Under the pieces are notes generated by a model. It saw only the letters and a program-made list of their open reading frames with translations. It made no database searches and was not told the DNA's origin. This document shows positions 25,001 to 33,900 of a DNA stretch of 64,000 nucleotides, piece by piece; position 1 is the first letter of the stretch, and the number at the start of each line of letters is the position of its first letter. The stretch comes from Glandiceps talaboti (taxonomy: Eukaryota; Hemichordata; Enteropneusta; Spengelidae). Made by a program: the position numbers and the translations under genes. Where the stretch lies: NCBI RefSeq assembly GCF_964340395.1, contig NC_135550.1, positions 27,264,176-27,328,175 of the forward strand. The letters are read 5' to 3'.

Positions 25001-27119
25001 CACTGACGCCATCTTCAAACTATCACACCCATTCCCTTCATTTAAAAACTTAAGATGCATTAAGTACGTTTTGTAGACTACAGGCGTCCTTAGCTATATC
25101 CGAATCTTACGGTAGAGGTGCCTACTTTAATTGTAGATAAAATAATTATATTGTAATTTTACTGATCCAGCATACCTTTTCTATTTCTACAGCAACGCAG
25201 TGCTAGAAATGTACGCTTTAAAGACTGATGCAACAGAGGACATCAACAATCTTAACTTGCCCAAGGAATTTATATACGTATATGCTTTGGTGAACTCCAT
25301 GACAAAAGACTCAGAGGGTACACCTACTGACGTTCTGGGTAGCACAGACATCGTACTCGTAGACCCAACCTATCCATCTGAAGTTGTCATCACAGATATT
25401 AACTGGTGGTTGGATACATTGGAAGGACGTATCACCACTGGTGTATTGTCAGCTTTAGCATTTATTCTCCTTCTCCTCCTCCTGATCATCTGTTGTAGGA
25501 AATGTTGTTGTCACAGACTAGCTGGCTGCTGTCGAAGGTGTTGTCATCGTAAAGAGAAAGTCGACTTGATTGATGACAGAATGTAAGTACAATGTACACC
25601 GGGTTTGTGTTTGTAAGTACTAGTATAACTTTTCGTTATGATATAGTGTTGATGATTGAATTGAATTGAATTGATTAGCTGGGATATAGTTATCGTCGCA
25701 ATCAGGGGTTGCAAAGATGAAATATATTTCTCTTAAAAAGTAGGTGTAATTGTGTAAAGGATTGAAAGAGTGGCTCCAAAAGATCTCTAACTGGTGTTTT
25801 AGCAGACACGTCATAAGGTAACTTTTCGTAGAACAGACTACAAAATATGGCCACCTTTATCGTATGTTCACATCTATTACAACTTAAACGTTTGGTGATT
25901 AAGTTTTTTTTTGACACATGGTACATTTCTAAGATAATCAAATATTGATGCATACTAATGAATTAATGTAATTATATCATACAGGTCAGGATGGGAACTT
26001 AGACCAAAGGAAGAACCTGTTTTAGAGAAACGAAGAATGGTTATCGAGACTCCCCCACCGTCTCCTGAAATGATGGAGGTATACGACGATCCTCAAAAAC
26101 CACATCACAAACCTGCCGACGAAGCGCCCCCAGGTGGTAACGGATTGGGCGGGAAGTTCGATTTCAGGTACGCTGGACGGCCACATCCTGGTGGACCTCA
26201 AACTCTGAAAGCAAAAGATAGACCAACTCTAATCTTGCCATCTTCCCCATCCAGTCCACAGAGTACTAACAACGCTACAAATAAACCCTTTTCTAAACCA
26301 TCCATGGTGAAGAAGAATACACCAACCTTGCAGAGAAGAACAGGTGGTGGACGTGTATCGTCTGTGGTGTCTGGCAGTGATGAAAACATTGATAATCGAT
26401 TCGATGGAAGTCGTTATGACAACGGTGAGTGCCAGCATATATGACCAATGTGTATTTCACAAATAAAAAATCACCATAAGATTATATAGTAATACAAAGA
26501 CTTATTTCGTATCGTATCGCCATATCATCTGGCAAGATGTATTGTATGATTCGTAACTGTCATCACACATTGTGTATGTCATAATAAAACTATCCCAAAA
26601 CGCTGAGTACTAGTACATGCACACAACCATTCTTAAAATTGTCATCATACTGATGTTATATTTACTAACAGTGAGTGAAATTCTCGTGAACACCCATACC
26701 TTTTTTTCGAACCAAGATGATTCGATACCTGTTTTATAGTTACATAATCATACTCTCCCAAACGTCTTAGTTGAATTATTTTTCTCAATAAAAACCTACC
26801 AGACACTGACTAAATGCAATACACGTACAAACCATAGTATACGCACAGTACTATATGATCAACTGTGCCGTGTTTTCATATGTACAACTAGTAATCTTGA
26901 CTTTGTAGGAGCTGTTCATCATACCAATTTGAACTTCGAAATGTTACCGACTTCAAGATCGTGAGTGTATGGTAGTAAAAACACTGTATATCCTTGCGTT
27001 TGACTTTATCCCTCATCAAATATCTTGATTCTCTTCCAGTTACCGGGTGTACCCACAACTTCAACACACCGACGGGAAAAGCTCGATGGAATTCTTCGCC
27101 TCGTGTATCATCACATTGA
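8743..27119 (+). CDS. Cadherin-like single-pass membrane protein, paralog B (13 coding exons, about 1229 aa)
   Basis: Exons: 8743-8821, 18885-19064, 19572-19949, 20335-20643, 21061-21354, 21627-21935, 22098-22297, 22482-23145, 23606-23765, 24023-24229, 25193-25582, 25985-26424, 27040-27119. Intron phases are 1,1,1,1,1,1,0,1,2,2,2,1 and the total is 3690 nt. The leader begins MDRRMKTLSV. It is followed by eight cadherin repeats (LDFE/LDYE motifs; linkers such as DENEPVSI, DVNEPPVF, VNDNEPVF, VNDNQPVF). A membrane-proximal domain follows, with RRLLS and NWWLDT. The TM helix is near 25436-25495, then a Cys-rich patch (CRKCCCH, CCRRCCH), a Pro-rich tail and KFDFRYAGRPH. The last exon ends RVSSH and stops early compared with C because of a deletion. 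Intron 1 (10 kb) carries an antisense LINE. The protein is expected at the cell surface in adhesion or recognition; partners are unknown. The leader choice rests on phase and on conservation with C. Confidence 0.87.
9293..9636. repeat. Dispersed repeat copy R1
   Basis: About 340 bases nearly repeated at 10355-10672 in the same orientation. Shared landmarks are GGGCAGAACTTTGTCT, GGTGCAATCATGCATT, CATCACATTGGGTAAGTAGG and TTGATACTATCTCA. It is absent at the matching place in unit 2 (around 31538), so it is specific to intron 1 of paralog B. The family is not recognised. Confidence 0.85.
9637..10350. mobile_element. Tandem-unit element ending in (GACA)n, copy in unit 1
   Basis: This matches 34215-34890 in unit 2. 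It holds at least two diverged units of about 145 bases, each with the core AAGATATAGCCTAATTAC..GAAAATC followed by ATTATGCAAAT. Then come TTGAGCGAGGCATT and a (GACA)n tract (about 10057-10114). Tandem core units followed by a tetranucleotide tract are described for bivalve pearl elements and for non-autonomous Helentrons. That assignment is inference; no coding part is visible. Confidence 0.55.
10057..10114. repeat. (GACA)n microsatellite
   Basis: About 14 perfect GACA/CAGA tetranucleotides. The equivalent tract in unit 2 (34625-34655) is shorter, about 7 units. Confidence 0.97.
10355..10672. repeat. Dispersed repeat copy R2
   Basis: Second, direct-orientation copy of the repeat at 9293-9636, with a run of G at its left edge. 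It starts where the alignment with unit 2 breaks (unit 2 position about 34889), so it belongs to the block specific to paralog B. Confidence 0.85.
11239..14772 (-). CDS. LINE ORF2: apurinic-like endonuclease and reverse transcriptase, about 1177 codons
   Basis: The open frame starts right after the ORF1 TGA and ends at 11239. Endonuclease motifs in order: HWNING, SETHL, GDFNARIG, VVDYVI and LPDHSVL. Reverse transcriptase motifs: NYRGVSLL, FVDMKKAFDWVN, SGVRQGDVLSPTLF and the catalytic LLYADDIVIV. Near the C-terminus is a C-x2-C-x8-H-x4-C finger (CNFC..H..C). The product would nick target DNA and prime reverse transcription. There is no ATG in the frame until well inside the endonuclease domain (the Met of CQMYVNN), so starting there would lose the first catalytic motifs. 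Expression must therefore use read-through, reinitiation or a non-AUG start. Confidence 0.9.
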   Translation of the reverse strand, partial: ETGQPLGSTITILHWNINGWTTKNKDLIEKVILCKNPDIVSLSETHLKQHNSIDIAGYSWYGSHRKFVHKKAFRASGGVGLLIKNDLFELYNISICDSSFDGILGVKFVHKFTHYEFIVFTCYLSPENSTWGKDAISFYSHLICQMYVNNQSDNIIICGDFNARIGTANDFIGEIDHIPKRVHIDTFVNKHGETLIEFLKDSKMAVLNGRICPLNDNFTSVSHRGKAVVDYVIFPHECIDFCQDFNVQPISSLIDMYNLHGYIGECALPDHSVLSVTFTVYDVHSESKDKSHSTQPTPDKKRRYNVSNIPTNFLDSEISRRATLEIIDLLESNKNTQRDVDDIYDKFCKCFFTEMDSLLDYSDPPTCSRYSKSYKPFWNSELTTLWKSMRSKEKSFLHCKGSKSQRLKARLSFINSRHLFDQRYRQLKRSHYRKLMDDIETLNTDNPNEFWNHVNKLGPKRNKDVPMEVYDNDGSIVYDTDAVLDRWKVDFEGLYNIPEGAHSFDSAFFQHAVSSKIHLERDCTDSQSYNVFKNRDISIEEVYQVVNNAKNKKAVGLDNLPNEVFKNDLSIALLHRLFQYIFCLGIMPSIWGKAIIKPIPKNLHNDPRIPLNYRGVSLLSTVSKLFSGILNNRLVTFLDSENLIVDEQNGFRKSRACVDHIFVLTSIIRNRKAQGLSTFAAFVDMKKAFDWVNRDMLFYKLLHYGINGNFYNAIKNMYHNPFSCINVNGLLSPWFSTSSGVRQGDVLSPTLFSVYLNDLAVEINDLHIGIPVGDRMISVLLYADDIVIVSDSEDKLQGAITVLAHWCQKWRMVVNEAKTQIVHFRGPNIERTNFVFQYNDKALVMVPSYKYLGVVLDEFLNFDVTAGTLCDAAGRALGAVISKIHKYRDFRFRTFTTLFDSCVIPIADYCSGIWGYVDNMKCESLQNRAIRYFLGVHKFAPKLAINGDMGWTSSNVRHKLNILRFWNRVVKMSNDRITKAVFLWDYNLRDRYKNWSYDIANVFRNINLQNKFFNLEALNLDDASCKLKETFERKWFTDVCRKPKLRTYVSFKKKYETEKYLLQPLSRPKRSILAQFRTGILPLKIETGRFQQLPVEDRTCNFCLGSEIEDEKHFLFDCCLYNSLRDTLFSRVCALYPDFSAFQIIDKIELLMIKTPDLLANFIFDAYNKRKEKMYNL
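14773..15522 (-). CDS. LINE ORF1 protein (coiled coil plus RRM-like), 249 aa
   Basis: ATG at 15522, TGA at 14775-14773. The N-terminal 45 residues are basic and Ser/Thr/Ala-rich. Residues about 45-105 have a heptad-like pattern (IEKLSSRLDRI, LRTRVERLERKVEDSL) predicting a coiled coil. Residues about 115-185 resemble an RRM (SIIVVNLD and VKVEF as the RNP-like strands). A short basic C-terminal part follows. This matches the layout of L1-type ORF1 proteins, which trimerise and coat the element RNA. The TGA is followed without a frame change by ORF2 codons. Confidence 0.85.
   Translation of the reverse strand: MSGNKPPQTKLTKGGMETRARSTSASVAATDEGAGEQNSGVMAAIEKLSSRLDRIDSNQAKLLSEMRSSTKEIKDELMLEIAGLRTRVERLERKVEDSLENNLSRKNDKTTFDPNRSIIVVNLDADGDEEDLDMKVAQLIHSGLELPDVQIDHCCRMRPRNNRPGVVKVEFADLATKVKVLRAKSMLKDADGFDRVYIHSCKSHAERLIELNMRAILKDLPNGDQYKFSGSGRLIKGEDRGRADMSREG
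15656..16540. other. Block specific to paralog B, right of the LINE, no gene seen
   Basis: It has no counterpart in unit 2. A 97-codon open frame (16089-16382) lacks recognisable motifs and is not called. Confidence 0.5.
16690..18180. other. Insert specific to paralog B, unidentified, possibly an old mobile element or captured fragment
   Basis: Unit 2 aligns on both sides (16541-16690 with 34950-35105; 18180 onward with 35543 onward) but not inside. The minus strand has two protein-like stretches: 17829 down to 17512 (with DLIWRRIQARVKGYCGSL) and 17416 down to 17216 (with HLRMYYAARYSDVMITNSRQ), the latter ending at a possible donor AAG/GTAATT. GC-rich motifs near 18050-18110 include two direct copies of GGGCAATAG. 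I do not recognise a family. Confidence 0.4.
18625..18675 (+). other. Possible alternative or vestigial leader exon of paralog B
   Basis: ATG followed by 17 codons, MSALRIVIIIVSLYQTL, then a TTG/GTTAGT donor. It looks like a good signal peptide and lies 210 bases upstream of exon 2. Its phase-0 donor does not fit the phase-1 acceptor of exon 2, whereas the leader at 8743-8821 does. A weak phase-1 donor (GTT A/GTTTAT) exists a few bases later in B only. Unit 2 has a matching copy at 36064-36114. Confidence 0.35.
20056..20120. repeat. (GT)n microsatellite, intron 3 of paralog B
   Basis: About 32 GT units between exons 19572-19949 and 20335-20643. The paralog C tract at 37576-37619 is shorter and interrupted. 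Confidence 0.97.
21972..22041. repeat. (GT)n microsatellite, intron 6 of paralog B
   Basis: About 34 GT units followed by GAGACAGAGACAGAGAGACAG, close to the acceptor of exon 22098-22297. The matching tract in paralog C is at 39559-39652. Confidence 0.97.
24372..25110. other. Segment of about 740 bp in intron 10 of paralog B, absent from C
   Basis: Intron 10 is 963 bases in B and 170 in C. Both ends align (CAAACTATTGTTGAGACGG on the left, TTAATTGTAGATAAAATAATT on the right) but the middle exists only in B. It contains a small inverted repeat (GAAATCGT..ACGATTTC near 24878-24899). No gene or known element is recognised. Confidence 0.7.
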
Positions 27120-27479
27120 TAATATGACATTTACAAGTTTTACTACAGTGGAGAGTATCAAGGAGATTGTGATTTCGAGATAGAATAAAACGAAATCACA
27201 AGCCCTTAGTTCGATATATTAAATAAAAAAGTATGATTCTAGTTCATCTTGTAGTGATATTTTCATTTCTTAGGTCGAATCCTGAGTATGTACATGTGAA
27301 GAAATCGAATGAAAAGATACATTGTGATAGGTGAGAGCACGTCACAAAATATGATTGTGTTGACACATTTCAAAATGCCCCTTCATTAACGTGTAATTAA
27401 TTCGTTGACGATCTAAGAAAATAGTCTCAGAGATATAAGTGACAGGTATTTGTGTAACAAATAGATATGTGTGTATATT

Positions 27480-28245
27480 GACATATAATGGTTTTATGGT
27501 AGCCTATAGATATATAGTACAGTTCTGTCGTAGCATAGATATATTGTACAGTTCTATCGTAGCATAGATATACACTATATTATTATTTTTATTAATCTTT
27601 ATTTATTAATCTCGATAACTCCATAGGTTTTTAAACCTCTTTTCGTGGAGGTCGAGATACATCAAAATACAAAATAACAACACAATTAAATACACGGCAA
27701 TACAGTGCACTACAAATATTCAATACCAAACAAACACTTAAAATTGACATTGGTGACAATCAAAAGAAGAATAAAATTTCAATAGACTGTTTAAAATACA
27801 TTTACAGATACAATAAGTACAATTGACTTAAAATGATTCATCCACATACTTTGTAAATAAGAAATTATAGCAATCCCTCTTAAAAACATCAACTGCATCT
27901 ATAGTTCTATCGTCGTATAGATATATTGTACAGTTCTATCGTAGTATAGATATATACCGTAGTATTATAGTTCTATCGTAGCATAGATATATAGTATAGT
28001 TCTATCGTAGCATAGATATATAGTATAGTTCTATCATAGCATATATATATTGTACAGTTCTATCGTAGCATAGATATATAGGACAGTTCTATCGTAGCAT
28101 AGATATATTGTACAGTTATATCGTAGCATAGATATATTGTACAGTTCTATCGTAGCATAGATATATTGTACAGTTCTGTCATAGTTTAGATATATTGTGC
28201 AGTTCTATCGTAGGATAGATATATTGTACAGTTCTGTCATAGTAT
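27480..28245. repeat. Minisatellite of about 29 bp after paralog B
   Basis: Tandem units of about 29 bases containing CAGTTCTATCGTAGCATAG followed by ATATATTGTA, roughly 15 copies, interrupted by a retroelement fragment (about 27579-27898). The corresponding array after paralog C (44270-44575) has 31-base units. Confidence 0.9.
27579..27898 (-). mobile_element. 5'-truncated LINE 3' end inserted in the minisatellite
   Basis: About 320 bases interrupt the 29-bp array and have no counterpart in unit 2. Read on the minus strand, the end has CGACCTCCACGAAAAGAGG, a short AAACCTATGGAG stem, then GATTAATAAATAAAG and an AT-rich tail. This resembles the hairpin and tail of a non-LTR retrotransposon 3' end. 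It carries no coding part. The family is uncertain. Confidence 0.6.
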
Positions 28246-28315
28246 ATTGTAAATATTCAGTATTATGTTATAATAGCGTGTGCATAGCAAAGGGTGTTTT
28301 GTAGCACCATTCTAC

Positions 28316-28845
28316 GGAGGTTTATAAGTGACACGTGGGATTTTTTTTTTATTTTATCCAACAAAAATTTTATTTTTTATCCAAAATGTTTTTACATTTT
28401 TTATCCAACAAAATTTGAATTTTTTTATCCAACAAAATTTTTATTTTTTATCCAACAATTTTTTTTTTTATCCAATAAATATTTTTTTCGGACCATGTGC
28501 GCCATCTGGGGCCTTTACCTTGGCATAAGCCACGTGATAAACGAACACAGCCGTTGATGTATAGCTCACCAAATTTCAACACCCTCTGGGTCAAGAACTA
28601 TATATATATCTTTATAGAAATACGTGTTTCAGCCAGACTGGTGGCGATGCCATTGGAATGTGCGATAGTCCAGTCCAGTCAGTACAGTACCGCATTCCAG
28701 TGCGTTGTTCTGTATAAGAATCTACACCAGTCCTGTGCTTTTTGATAATAAATCTTAACGACCCTTTCTAGACACACTATTGCTAAATAGCACAACGGCC
28801 GTACAGTCCAAAGGAATCAATTGTATGGATGAAGTAGCTTGCTTA
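28316..28845. other. Junction between duplication units 1 and 2
   Basis: Sequence not shared by the two units. It contains the T-rich minisatellite and about 350 bases without recognised content; short open frames here are low-complexity. Confidence 0.6.
28335..28490. repeat. T-rich minisatellite (TTTTTTATCCAACAAAATTT-like units)
   Basis: Five to six units of about 25-28 bases, each with a T run plus ATCCAACAA or a variant (ATCCAAAA, ATCCAATAA). It lies in the 530-base stretch between the two duplication units. Confidence 0.9.
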
Positions 28846-30946
28846 GTGTGGTGCGTGTGTACTTAGTCACCACTTTTTGACTTTGTAGTAGGAAAACAGT
28901 TAGTGCAGCTGAGGATAAATCAATGACATCTAGTACAATGTACTTAACAGAGTTTGTGTTTGGTGGTAACTACAAAAACTTGTTGTTATTCCTTCCACTT
29001 GACTTTGTTAAAGTAGGCTAGGCTTGAAAAGAACACGAGGAGATTATCACCACGTTAAAGAACTAACCTTTCAAAAAGTAATATTGCATATGTAAATAAA
29101 TAATATTTCACTGAAATCCACATTATCCGTCACCTTTTCAGTTTTGACATTGGGGTTTTGTTCACCTTTAGCTAGCAAGACAAGAAGGATATTACGTGCC
29201 AGACCTATTCTTTGTATCTGATTGAGTTTGTCCTTCAGCTTTCAATTCAATTGCCTGTGCTCAAAGTTGTCGTTAATGTCCCTGCTCTCTGTTCAGTGTA
29301 TTTCATTTCTTGTCTTATAATGACTCTGTAAAGATCTGGTTTACTACATATATGAAACCTTGGAAGCGTCAGACAGATACCGCAACATTCATATTATTTT
29401 ACAATTCTTCAAATGCTACAGAATGACCACAGGGAAAATAAGGTCATTTTTGAAAAATAAATAACATGTTGTTTTGTATGCGCCATTATCACTTCTATAA
29501 GTATTTAGCTATTCACTCATATCTACTATATCTTACAAGAAATAAATAGTTATTATCAAGACCGTTCACGCGACAGTGACTCAAACCAAAGAGAAACCTC
29601 TATTTCCATTTAAGTGGATATTCACCAAATGATGATGATTCCAATCTAGTTCCTGACTGCCATAGTTTGGTTTGACTTTGGCACGATTTTAATGGGGGCA
29701 TTACCTCATTGTGTTAGATTGTGAGCGGTACTAGACAACACATAACTACTTCTCATTCCTTTCACATCCTGAAATCTGAATAGAAGATGTTGACTATTGT
29801 AAATAGATCAATTATGATACAGGGGAGGCGAGAGTCTATAGTCATATCGCTTCCAAGTTGGGTTTTACATGTGATGTCGAAGTGTGATATTTTTCTATAA
29901 AATGAGATACAACTGCTAAGAAAAAACACTATAAGCTTATGCCTACATGAATGTAACATATTGTGGTTGACCAAGGCTAGTCTTTATTCTTTGTGTTTGT
30001 GATTAATTAAGAAGTGTTTTGTCCTTCTGTAAAGCAATTTAGAAATATATTGGTTTGTTTGAATTACACCGGCGTATTTTACGTTCCTTTGTGTTACAGT
30101 GAACTGTTCATTTTGACCCGATCTTGTTTGTGTATAACTACGACACTTCGTTGTCACAACAATGTAAGAGTAACAGGGTACGGGCGACAAATTATCGTTG
30201 CTAGGTTCTAAGTTGTAATTTAATTACACTTATAGTTACTACTAGTTGTTATTTATAGTCATGATTTACACGAGGGGCATTATTATCCCATCACTTGATA
30301 CGAACAAAATTGCATACATTGTTCTTTTTTTCCGCTTAAAACTTTAACTTGGTATATCCTATCCTCTGAAAGTTGAAATTTACATGAATTGTAACTTTTG
30401 AGAAATGACACGTACGTCATTTTCATTGTCTCCACTCGGTATTTCTGTGTCTGTGTACTGTGGGTGACTCATATTCACATACATCGGAGCATAATAAGTA
30501 TTCTTTTCCTCTTAATCCTGGGAGCTCTTTACAAACATTAACCCTCAGCTGAGGTATATCACTATATACGAGCTTGTGTTTACCCAATAATAGAACAGGA
30601 ACTGCATATGAAAGAGTGCTGAGCCAAGCCCTACAGTTTTTTATCACCGGCAGGTATTGTCTGTCCGACAAAGAAGATGTCAGCCATAGCGAGCTTCTCA
30701 GGATAGCTGTCGAAAAAAGCTCCTTTGTTAAGTTTGGACGTTTTGAAGATAGGGTTGACCTAAATTGACCTTTGCTACGTCACTCTGTTGTTGTAGATGT
30801 GCTCATCCCCAATCCTATCTTTGTACCAATGTCGACATACGTGTAAACTGAAATCACACGTATTTACATATCAGGAGGAAATCATCACCTATCCAAAGTA
30901 AATTTTTTGTTCTGATCGGATTTACTTTTAAAACTGGCATTTAATT

Positions 30947-33900
30947 ATGGACAGAAGAATGAAAACGTTGTCGGTTCTTATACGTGGATTGATATTCACA
31001 CTTCTCACACGGTATGCTGATTCAGGTACGTACATTATTTTTTTCACACACAAAGTCAATAATGTTCTAGGTTTTCTTATTGGGAAAGTTATTAAGATTA
31101 TAATTACAATCTCTCATCAGATTGAAAGTATCGCATTTATACTATTTGTTTTATATATATATCCATTTCCAGTGTTTCGAAACAATAGTTGACCAGCAGC
31201 AATATTTCTGTCCGTCGTTTTATCATAATACATTTCTAACTAGTGATTTGCAAATACCATGTTACTATAACCATTTGTACGTATTGTTCTGATCTATTTA
31301 ACCAAAGTCAGACTTGTATGGACATTAGAACATGAACTACCCAAAAAGTTCAAATTTGTTTTCTATAAAATAATGTAATTAACAGTGTAATCTCATGAGA
31401 TTATACGACACTATAACATTAACACCTTGTTGTCAACAACGACGATATAGTTGCCGTAATAATGTTTTACTTATTTCCATCGATATGCGTGTTCGGTCAG
31501 GGACAATGTGTCATGGTGAACTAACCAGCCATGACAAATCAATGTAACCAGTTACATGCAGATAGTAAGTATTGGAAGCACCGTCCATGTTTAGATATAC
31601 ATGCTATACGGGGTCGTCTTGAACACTTGACTCCATGGGTACTACTTAGATAGTTACGATTGAATTGTATGGCTGACTAGAATGTCTTTACTGACCAATA
31701 AAATAGGTTGTGTAGTATAGTCTTACTATATAGGACTTTACTGTATGAGATTCCATATACCACAACTACGAGTAGGAAAACACACTGGACGACTGTAAAG
31801 CCATTTCGTAATTTCAAATATTTCAATACACCAAGAGTTTGAAGTGGCCTCCTTCTCTGACAGCCTGTTTACTCACGAATTATCATTTATGCTAGTGGTT
31901 TCTTTGTCAGGTATACAGTACATCACAAAATGACTGACAAACAAGTGAGGTCACTCCTTCGTCAACAAAAAGCTTCAATTGAATTCTTTTTAACCAAACG
32001 TTTGGTACCAGAATCGTCAGTTCGTTTGTCGGGTTTGGTACATTCTCAATCTTAGACAACGGGGAGGCAATTCCTAGACTGGAGTGGAGGTGAAGTTATT
32101 TTGCATAAGCGAACGATAAAACCCCCCAATTCAGTCGAATTGTTATGATCACGCGAGAAAAGGTGTATGGTGTATTTGAAATAAACACGAAAATGAGACA
32201 TTAAATTTTGAAAATTATTCGTTTTTTTTATATTTTGAAAAGTTAGTTTTTAATGACGTAATATTTGTCCCAAGTTTTCAAATTAGTACATTAGAAACGC
32301 TTGCTTTGTCATTATTGTTTTGTATTGTTGTTGATTGTATGGTGTCATTTACTCTGTGTGCCTCATAGCCTAGTTAATTAAGACCATTAAGTATGCAAAT
32401 AACTGAATACGATGGAAACTATATCAGCAAACTATGTCAAACACTGAATGAGCATTATTATCATTATATGGAATTTGAAGCTTCCATTCTTAATATACAG
32501 CCTAATTACCGAAAATCGTTATCAATTTTTTACTGCCGTTATCCGGACATAAGATTACTATAGTATATGTACATTGTTTCCTACCATGCTGCAGATAACA
32601 TATGACTCTCTGTTTTATGAAAATTAAAACGTGTTAACTATGAAATAAAGCTAATATGGCATATTACCGTATGTGGGTTCAGTGTTTGGTTATAACATAT
32701 GTAGTTTTACTCCAGTTTCCGTAAATTCAACACATTTCTTTGGAATATTACAGATGGCTATCATATAGCAGTTTGTTGGAATTACAATTGCAATTATTTT
32801 ATAAAAAGAAATAATTTCCATGTTTCACCACATTGACACCTTTCCATGTCAGGATCATTAATAAAGTTTCAAGGCTTATTTGTTAAAAGCAAAGCTATTT
32901 CCGCCCTTCACCAAAATTATTCACCCGTCAGTTACCGGTTTAAACGTGCTATCTGTTGATCTGGTATAAATGGTGATTCCGTACATGAAATGCAATTAAC
33001 TCCACTACTTTTTAGAGGAAATGTATTTCTCGGTGTTGCAACATGAAAATATTAACTATATGTTTGAAGCAATCCAAGATCACAGTTTCTGATAATCAAA
33101 TCTGATCTGATGAGAAAACTTATTATAGAACAAGTCTGTCACCCCAGGTCTATATTGTACATGAAATGTACATGACTTCTTTAGCTTGCTATGTTTATTT
33201 CACAACAAATGCACGTGAAAAGAAAGTGTACACTTGTTATGCCCCCAGCATGAAAAATCGAGTGAAATTAATCCCAACAAGCCCTGCCACAACACTCCTC
33301 GGCTCAGATCACGTGTTTGACTAATCTTAATATATCTCAAATATAGACGAGTGCTACCCTGCCTTAACATAAAGCGGTAAAATTCAGTTAGGTTTTTTAA
33401 ATAATAACAGAACAGAGGACTGGGAGATTTGGTAAATTTCACGTTTTCCCATAGATATCTTACGAACGTGGTGATGGATGTGCTTTATCATTACAGATTT
33501 TCCGCGTCATGCTCGTTTTTACAATGTTTACTGTAACTGGTATTTGCACCATAAATCGATTTGAAACCGAACACGATATGAGTATGTTATCTACGAATCA
33601 TAGACCATGGTGATAAAACACCTTCAAGTTGAGAAAAGTCGTTCTCATACACATATTACCACTTTACGGACACATGCGTTCACAGTTATCATGTTTATTG
33701 TATATTGTATGAATAATTAATACGTTACACAGAAGGTATACCTTGCCTGTTTCTAGTAGGAGGAAATCTAAAAGGCAGAGTACGATAATGGAATTTCTCT
33801 CAGCACTCGCTACTTTCTTTCTCACGTCAAGCAATCTAACTCATTTTAACAACTCATAATAAACCATAATGAATACTTTCTGTAAAGGCAAAACCTTCAG

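Larger units (their letters stand above)
6620..28315. repeat. Tandem segmental duplication, unit 1 (carries paralog B)
   Basis: From about 6620, sequence beginning GTGGTGCGTGTGTACTTAG matches sequence starting near 28846. The match runs, with indels, through the upstream region, the leader exon, all exons and introns of the cadherin gene, and the minisatellite after it, ending near 28315 (partner about 44635). In exon 8 I count about 17 differences in 664 bases, roughly 97% identity, and introns are comparably close. Unit 1 is longer than unit 2 mainly because of insertions in intron 1 (LINE and other repeats) and a longer intron 10. Confidence 0.92.
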
